Assembly: GCA_019635875.1 (NCBI GenBank)
Contig: JAHBYP010000004.1
Span: forward strand, 62,001 to 126,000
Reading direction: 5' to 3'
Source of the DNA: Alphaproteobacteria bacterium
GTDB lineage: Bacteria > Pseudomonadota > Alphaproteobacteria > Reyranellales > Reyranellaceae
Length of the DNA: 64,000 bases
Positions 60,201-64,000 of this stretch are shown here, piece after piece. A model generated the notes under the pieces. The model had not been told where the DNA came from. It searched no databases and saw nothing but the letters and a program-made list of their open reading frames with translations. A program made the position numbers and the translations under genes. Each line of letters begins with the position of its first letter. Position 1 is the first letter of the stretch.

Positions 60201-60428
60201 ATCGGCGACCTGCTGACCGGTGGCCGCGGCGGCGGGCTGTTCGCGCTGAACTACCTGATCCGCGGCCCGATCGACGACCCCGCCGCCAGCGTCAACCCGC
60301 TCTCCGTGCTGCCCATCGGCCCGCTGCGCAACCTGATGCTGCAGGGCTGCGGCACGACCTCGAACGACGCCACGCCGCCCATCGACCTCATCGAGCGCAA
60401 CGAGCAGCAGCGCTCGACATCGCAGTGA
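57255..60428 (+). CDS. YhdP/AsmA-like giant envelope protein (DUF3971)
   Basis: A 1,057-residue protein with one N-terminal transmembrane helix (HILAACVVGFSALGLLLVWR) and a very long periplasmic beta-rich part. The DUF3971 region starts near residue 50, and the C-terminal AsmA-like part ends GRGGGLFALNYLIRGPIDDP, close to a typical YhdP/TamB-type ending. Such proteins form hydrophobic grooves that carry lipids to the outer membrane. The start is a TTG at 57255 with GAGG five bases upstream. It is divergent from glnE (85-bp gap) and convergent with tyrS. Confidence 0.82.
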   Translation: MTRRLRRVVQSIAHILAACVVGFSALGLLLVWRLTEGPVDLDFLRGYVSRSFDTPEGPVRLDAQHVRVDWKGWEQPLRLTLRGIEAKDTNGTVVGSVPEVSINVSFSALVGGALAPTEIVIDRVALNAVIRKDGLIDLMLPPPEAAPSARMLPIIVEQLLREPNTDHPLGRLTEVRIESAKLRVDDQTTGFVWDAPAGRATLHRDYDGLRIKGSLTVESKGHVAEMELIAFYGRKREVMEVTLRARDLRLSAFATAAPQLAPLAQIDLPMTGQIRLFASGAGKVRRVALDFEGGSGLIGVPGVLPEPRKVDWATLRMSFDTNDSAVRLEDFRFGLGGAELGMQGVMRVEERSFKFDGEARLESVPIDRLPEFWLPQMAAGGRRWALANISGGRLDSARLTVSASGDFENPDELRVARTIAELRYSDLTVSYLSPLPPVTGVTGTAEFDGSTFRFHIDGGQAGAIKLDKSRIDITGLEGEDHRTDMLIELRASAQDTMDFLAQPKLALPKDLLFNPKRLGGDVAVSLSLKFALLDALSVDDIVYGANAKFERFSLTNAVGTLNLTDFAGALQLDMQQLKVAGRGKADGRVVDLAWIEQFGAKPAFRRRYEAKGTLPLATLHKAGLPDLAPFAGGATGFDLSYQTPVAGPSELRARLDLREATLAIKEASWTKAAGVEGRATLSARFAGGPIPPLVEFDLAAADLQVAGKLESRPTDGRIERVTLGKLVLGATNVAGTVRRVEGGYAVDLAGAAIELKRILPDADPNARGVPKPASPQGPLVSIGLDVGAVLLKRGALPRVKGSLALRGDRLLSANLQTTPDGAHAAQLRVAPSANGRSIEFTAPDFGAVLRSAGWLDGLVGGQLHVSATTDDTKPDPPARGRVEMKTYRLMKVPANPARGVANLNSVVDQLSRVGGDRQVFEALTVDVEKEGDRLRLRNGRTAGSNVGVTMQGTIQLDTDEICLAGGIVPAYALNSIISNIPLIGDLLTGGRGGGLFALNYLIRGPIDDPAASVNPLSVLPIGPLRNLMLQGCGTTSNDATPPIDLIERNEQQRSTSQ

Positions 60429-60432
60429 TCAA

Positions 60433-60460
60433 CCTTCTCCCCGCGAAGGCGGGGAGAAGG
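60433..60460. terminator. Hairpin between convergent yhdP-like gene and tyrS (family C-like)
   Basis: CCTTCTCCCCGC (60433-60444), a short loop, then GCGGGGAGAAGG (60449-60460). It resembles the family C hairpin at 24203. The rest of the gap (60461-60613) holds a GAGGCGGATGAGGGG / CTCATCCGCC pair and a partial family D hairpin. Confidence 0.65.
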
Positions 60461-60574
60461 TGCCGAGCGCCAGCGAGGCGGATGAGGGGCTTCCTCGCGC
60501 TACGACAATGTCTGGTGCTGTTGAAACTCCGTGAAGCCGCTCATCCGCCCTTCGGGTACCAGAGAGGGTCTTTT

Positions 60575-60605
60575 CTGGGAGCGCCGGCGTCCCGCCGGCA
60601 TCACA
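60575..60605. repeat. Family D repeat, partial copy
   Basis: CTGGGAGCGCCGGCGTCCCG CCGGCATCACA, a single hairpin (GCCGGCG-TCC-CGCCGGC, 60583-60599) related to one arm of the 38161-38220 palindrome. It lies just 3' of tyrS. Confidence 0.6.
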
Positions 60606-60613
60606 GTCGAGCG

Positions 60614-61867
60614 CTAGACCGCCCGCACCAGCACGTGGCGCTTGCGGCCGGCGGAGAGCTTGATGCGGCCCTCGCCGTCGGCGTCGGCCAGCGACACGGT
60701 CGCGGTGTCCGACGCCACCGGCTTGTCGTTGACGCGCGCGCCGCCGCCCTTGATCAGGCGGCGCGCCTCGCTGCGGCTCTCGGCCAGCCTGGCATCGGCG
60801 AACAGCTCGAAGGCTGGCAGGCCGCTCTCCAGCCGCGCGCGCGGCAGGTCGACGGTCGGCAGCGACTCGGCCAGCGCGCCTTCCTCGAAGGTGCGCCGCG
60901 CCGTCTCGGCCGCCTCGTTCGCCGCCGCCGCGCCGTGGCAGAGCCTGGTGACCTCGGTGGCAAGGATCTTCTTGGCCTCGTTCAGCTCGGCGCCCTGCAG
61001 CGCCTCCAGACGCACGATCTCGTCGAGCGGCAGCTCGGTGAAATTGCGCATGAAGCGGCCGACATCGGCGTCCTCGACGTTGCGCCAGTACTGCCAAAAA
61101 TCGTAGGGCGAGACGCGCTCGGCGTTCAGCCACACGGCGCCGGCGGCGGTCTTGCCCATCTTGGCGCCCGACGAGGTGGCGATCAGCGGCGTGGTCAGCG
61201 CGAACAGCTCCGCGCTCTCCATGCGACGGCCGAGATCGGCGCCCATGACGATGTTGCCCCACTGGTCCGAGCCGCCCATCTGCAGGATGCACTTGTGGCG
61301 CTTGCTGAGCTCCACGAAGTCGTAGGACTGCAGGATCATGTAGTTGAACTCGAGGAAGGTCAGCGGCTGGTCGCGCTCCAGCCGCAGCCGCACCGAGTCC
61401 ATGGTCAGCATGCGGTTGACCGAGAAGTGGCGGCCGACATCGCGCAGCAGCGGGATGTAGCGCAGCTCGTCGAGCCAGTCGGCGTTGTTGACCATCGTCG
61501 CGTCGGTCGGACCGTCGCCGAACGCGAGGTACTTGTCGAAGATGCGCCGGATGCCGGCCATGTTGGCGGTTATCAGCTCGTCGGTCAGCAGCTGGCGCGT
61601 CTCGTCGCGGCCCGAAGGATCGCCGATCTTGGTCGTGCCGCCGCCCATCAGCACCAGCGGCTTGTGCCCGCACTTCTGCCACCAGCGCAGCATCATGATC
61701 TGCAGCAGCGAGCCGATGTGCAGCGAATCGGCGGTGCAGTCGAAGCCGATATAGGCCGTGCGCACGCCCGACTGGAGCAGCGCGTCGAGACGCGCCGCGT
61801 CGCTGCATTGGTGCACCATGCCGCGCTCGTGCACGGTGCGCATGAAGTCGGACTTGAACGCGCTCAT
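60614..61867 (-). CDS. tyrS: Tyrosyl-tRNA synthetase
   Basis: A 417-residue class Ic synthetase charging tRNA-Tyr. The HIGH-like motif is HIGS at 50-53 and the KMSKS-like motif KMGKT at 236-240, a normal form for bacterial TyrRS. Other blocks: [20 protein letters not shown] and [14 protein letters not shown]. The S4 RNA-binding domain is at the C-terminus ([19 protein letters not shown]). The ATG at 61867 starts MSAFKSDF. It is divergent from anmK, as in many alphaproteobacteria. Confidence 0.95.
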   Translation of the reverse strand: MSAFKSDFMRTVHERGMVHQCSDAARLDALLQSGVRTAYIGFDCTADSLHIGSLLQIMMLRWWQKCGHKPLVLMGGGTTKIGDPSGRDETRQLLTDELITANMAGIRRIFDKYLAFGDGPTDATMVNNADWLDELRYIPLLRDVGRHFSVNRMLTMDSVRLRLERDQPLTFLEFNYMILQSYDFVELSKRHKCILQMGGSDQWGNIVMGADLGRRMESAELFALTTPLIATSSGAKMGKTAAGAVWLNAERVSPYDFWQYWRNVEDADVGRFMRNFTELPLDEIVRLEALQGAELNEAKKILATEVTRLCHGAAAANEAAETARRTFEEGALAESLPTVDLPRARLESGLPAFELFADARLAESRSEARRLIKGGGARVNDKPVASDTATVSLADADGEGRIKLSAGRKRHVLVRAV

Positions 61868-61914
61868 CTTCCTGGGTCTTCGGTTGGACGCCGGCGGCGG
61901 GCGCTGTATCACAG

Positions 61915-63030
61915 GTGCCCGGTTTCAACAACGCGAGGGCAGGGCAGGTGCGGGCGCTGGGCCTGATGAGCGGCACGTCGCTCGACGGCGTCGACGTCGC
62001 GGTGATCGACACCGACGGCGAGCGCATCCACGGCTTCGGCCCGGCCGCGACCTACCCGCATGCCGAGGCGACCCGCGAGAAGGTCCGGGCGGTGTTCGGC
62101 GCCACGAGCCGCGACCCGGCCACGGACGCCGCCGAGGCGGCGATCACGACGGCCCATATCGAGGCCGTCCGCCGTTTCGCGCGGGAGGAAGGTGTCGAGC
62201 TGGCGTCGATCGATGTCGTGGGCTTTCATGGCCAGACCATCACCCACAAGCCGCAGCAGGGCTTCACCTGGCAGATCGGCGACGGCCGGGCATTGGCCCG
62301 GGCCCTGGGCCGGCCGGTGGTCGCCGACCTGCGCAGCGCAGACGTTGCCGCCGGCGGGCAGGGCGCCCCCCTGGTTCCGGTCTTCCATCAGGCGCTGACG
62401 CGCGACCTCGATCTGCCTGTGGCGGTGGTCAATATCGGCGGCGTCGCCAACGTCACCTGGATCGGCGAGGACGGCCGGCTGGTGGCCTTCGACACCGGCC
62501 CCGGCAACGCGCCGATCGACGACTGGGTCCGTCGAAGGACCAACCAGATGTTCGACTTGGACGGCGAACTTGCGGCACGGGGCGAGGTCCAACTGGAGGT
62601 GGTGAGGGACTTCCTGAGTTCGTCATATTTCTTAATATCTCCACCTAAATCCCTGGATAGAAATGATTTTATGTTCGATCTTCTGCCCAATATTAATGTA
62701 GAAGATGGAGTATCAACGATAACATACTGTACATGCTTGGGATTATCCCTGGCCGAGGCGCATTTCCCGACGCCTCCCCGTACCTGGATTCTCTGTGGGG
62801 GCGGGTCTCGTAACGAAACGATCCTGACGTGGCTAGGCCGGCTCGTGCCCGGTCGTGTGACAACCGGGACCGCCTATGGCTGGAATGTCGAGGCGCTGGA
62901 GGCGCAAGCCTTCGGCTTCCTCGCCGTGCGCCACCTCAGGGGAATGCCCAATTCCTATCCGTCGACCACGGGGGCGAGCCAGCCAATCATTGGCGGCGTG
63001 TTGCACCCGGCAGAGGGCCCAGCTGATTGA
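61915..63030 (+). CDS. anmK: Anhydro-N-acetylmuramic acid kinase
   Basis: Recycles peptidoglycan by converting anhydro-MurNAc to MurNAc-6-phosphate. 371 residues: [62 protein letters not shown] (catalytic Asp), [13 protein letters not shown] and [18 protein letters not shown]. The start is a GTG at 61915 or possibly 61948. The protein is complete, but bases 62641-62750 are only about 37% GC by my count while still encoding conserved family residues ([19 protein letters not shown]). This suggests part of the gene came from a low-GC donor. Confidence 0.92.
   Translation: MPGFNNARAGQVRALGLMSGTSLDGVDVAVIDTDGERIHGFGPAATYPHAEATREKVRAVFGATSRDPATDAAEAAITTAHIEAVRRFAREEGVELASIDVVGFHGQTITHKPQQGFTWQIGDGRALARALGRPVVADLRSADVAAGGQGAPLVPVFHQALTRDLDLPVAVVNIGGVANVTWIGEDGRLVAFDTGPGNAPIDDWVRRRTNQMFDLDGELAARGEVQLEVVRDFLSSSYFLISPPKSLDRNDFMFDLLPNINVEDGVSTITYCTCLGLSLAEAHFPTPPRTWILCGGGSRNETILTWLGRLVPGRVTTGTAYGWNVEALEAQAFGFLAVRHLRGMPNSYPSTTGASQPIIGGVLHPAEGPAD
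62625..62750 (+). other. Low-GC patch inside anmK
   Basis: A sharp drop in GC within an otherwise very GC-rich gene, with rare AT-ending codons (AAT, GAT, TTA, ATA). The reading frame and family residues are kept. It looks like a recombinant tract rather than an insertion. Confidence 0.7.
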
Positions 63031-63067
63031 GGATACTATTGAACCAACTACTGGTAATCCGTATATT

Positions 63068-63261
63068 GTGGCGGTGGAATTCGAGTGGGACGAGGGCAAG
63101 GCGGCCCCTACGGCGAGGAACGATCCAACCTGCTCGGCACGATCGGCGGTCCGATATTGGCCGTGACATCCACGGAGCGCGGCAAACGCATCCGAATCAT
63201 TTCGGCCCGAAGGGCAACGAGACATGAGCAAGACAAATACTATCGCGAGAATTCGGCCTGA
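63068..63261 (+). pseudogene. brnT: Broken BrnT-type toxin gene
   Basis: The N-terminal frame from GTG 63068 reads VAVEFEWDEGKAA, the BrnT start. After an apparent internal deletion, the C-terminal frame (shifted by one) reads YGEERSNLLGTIGGPILAVT then STERGKRIRIISARRATRHE, the BrnT end, stopping at 63261. The middle (KHGVSFEEA...-type region) is missing and the halves are out of frame, so no active RNase can be made. It overlaps the antitoxin start by 38 bases, as in intact BrnT operons. Confidence 0.75.
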
Positions 63262-63616
63262 CGGCACGGTGGTCCAGGTGCTGGATGACGGCACCGAACG
63301 GCCGTTGCCGATCGGCGAATTGCGCCCGATGACGGACGACGAAATTCATGCGGCGGCGCTCGCCGCCCCCGACGCGCAGCCCCTGACGCCGGAGCGGATG
63401 GCGACGATGAAGCGGACCCCCCAGGTGCGGGTGATCCGGCGGGCGCTGGGGCTGACACAGGAGGAATTCGCGCGTCGCTACCGCATCCCGCTGGGTACCC
63501 TGCGCGATTGGGAACAGGGCCGCACGGAACCGGATCAGCCAGCCCGCGCCTACCTCAAGGTCATCGCCGGCGATCCTGAAGGAGTCGAACGCGCCCTGAA
63601 TGCCGGAGCGGCTTGA
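63224..63616 (+). CDS. Helix-turn-helix antitoxin-like protein (partner of BrnT)
   Basis: A 130-residue protein. The C-terminal Xre-type helix-turn-helix (VIRRALGLTQEEFARRYRIP, then LGTLRDWEQGRTEPDQPARA) follows an N-terminal region with TVVQVLDDGTERPLPIGELR and MTDDEIHAAALAAPDAQPLT. Such proteins are often the antitoxin and autorepressor downstream of BrnT. Its toxin gene is broken, so it is now an orphan antitoxin. The ATG at 63224 lies inside the end of the toxin remnant. Confidence 0.75.
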   Translation: MSKTNTIARIRPDGTVVQVLDDGTERPLPIGELRPMTDDEIHAAALAAPDAQPLTPERMATMKRTPQVRVIRRALGLTQEEFARRYRIPLGTLRDWEQGRTEPDQPARAYLKVIAGDPEGVERALNAGAA

Positions 63617-63688
63617 GGCAATTCGCAGATATCCGGCAGTGGAGACAAAGCGGCAGGCTTGACGGCCAATTCTTCGCCGACGAGCACT

Positions 63689-63757
63689 CTGTCATTCCGA
63701 GCGTAGCGAGGAATCTAGTGACAGAGCCTGGATCCCTCGCTTTGCTCGGGATGACAG
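63689..63757. repeat. Palindromic repeat, family A, copy 9
   Basis: CTGTCATTCCGAGCGTAGCG ... CCTCGCTTTGCTCGGGATGACAG. It lies between the convergent antitoxin and hydrolase genes. Confidence 0.88.
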
Positions 63758-63782
63758 ACTGGTCGGCCCGACCGGGGTGCGC

Positions 63783-64000
63783 CTACGCCTTCGCAGGCGC
63801 CGGCTTCATCGACTTGGCGACGTACTTGTCGACCTCGACCGCCAGCTTGTCGAGGCAGTCGTGGAAGAAGTGGTTGGCGCCCTTCACCGTGCGCGATTCG
63901 ACGGTGATGCCCTTCTGCAGCGACAGCTTGGCGACCAGCTTCTGGATGTCGGCCGCCGGCACCACCTCGTCCTTGTCGCCGTGCACGATCAGGCCCGAGG
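63783..64000 (-). CDS. Alpha/beta hydrolase, C-terminal part only
   Basis: The last 72 residues of an alpha/beta hydrolase; the gene continues beyond the window. The frame reads SGLIVHGDKDEVVPAADIQK, with the catalytic-acid loop D in DEVVP, and later VKGANHFFHDCLDKL with the catalytic His in ANHFF. This resembles dienelactone-hydrolase-like and COG2945-type proteins. The tail is Lys/Pro/Ala-rich (AKSMKPAPAKA). Substrate unknown. Confidence 0.8.
   Translation of the reverse strand, partial: SGLIVHGDKDEVVPAADIQKLVAKLSLQKGITVESRTVKGANHFFHDCLDKLAVEVDKYVAKSMKPAPAKA

Noticed and set aside
61148..61162. KMGKT instead of KMSKS in tyrosyl-tRNA synthetase
   Set aside because: This is a normal variant in bacterial TyrRS enzymes, not a loss of function.
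3518..63757. Dispersed palindromes considered as CRISPR repeats
   Set aside because: Copies are single and far apart, are strongly palindromic, have no regular spacers and no cas genes are present.

Overview
The window is about 64 kb of GC-rich chromosomal DNA from an alphaproteobacterium. The main evidence is a PopZ-type polar organiser gene (DUF2497) in the order pcm-tolC-popZ, together with glnE, bcp, tyrS and anmK in familiar neighbourhoods. The mix of sugar, aromatic and monooxygenase genes suggests a free-living soil or water heterotroph. The genus cannot be read from the sequence. There are no rRNA or tRNA genes, no CRISPR array and no prophage.

Layout. 1-8 kb: a GH15 glycosidase and a glucose dehydrogenase, an SDR lacking the usual catalytic residues, a Baeyer-Villiger-type monooxygenase, a GFA protein, a DUF1223 protein and a hydroxyacid dehydrogenase. 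8-24 kb: pcm, tolC and popZ, then a roughly 10 kb accessory insert before valS. The insert holds a Spy-like protein facing an OmpR/EnvZ pair, a membrane protein, an IS1111-type element, an LLM oxidoreductase, a thioesterase, a PRPP synthetase-like gene and small genes. 24-31 kb: a DUF559 nuclease between 40-bp inverted repeats, aroA, a LysR-hapC-hapD hydroquinone dioxygenase locus, and an AraC/MFS pair. 31-38 kb: a serine hydrolase and a binding protein divergent from an IclR regulator, then prpF, a small membrane protein, dgoK and dgoA. 38-47 kb: a quinate-to-protocatechuate set (sulfatase, TetR, quiC-like fusion, aroQ), rlmB, GNAT enzymes, a second hydroxyacid dehydrogenase and a second LLM enzyme. 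47.8-53.7 kb: a lower-GC cluster of glycosyltransferases, methyltransferases, a GtrA-like flippase and a large membrane protein. 53.7-64 kb: bcp-glnE, a YhdP-like giant protein, tyrS, anmK, a broken BrnT toxin with its antitoxin, and a partial hydrolase.

Repeats are a major theme. A palindromic repeat of about 67 bp occurs nine times between genes, and three other hairpin families are present. The IS1111-type element at 15768-17123 sits inside one copy of the 67-bp repeat. Its non-coding end carries short matches to both halves of that target and to its own terminus, as expected for an IS110-family guide (bridge/seek) RNA. This is the most striking signal in the window.

Many operons overlap by ATGA or GTGA (glucose dehydrogenase-GH15, the two-component pair, dgoK, the glycan cluster, glnE-bcp), so translational coupling is common. 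Catabolic themes are glucose release and oxidation, De Ley-Doudoroff galactonate breakdown, hydroquinone cleavage and quinate/shikimate breakdown. Function calls come from motif recognition without database searches.
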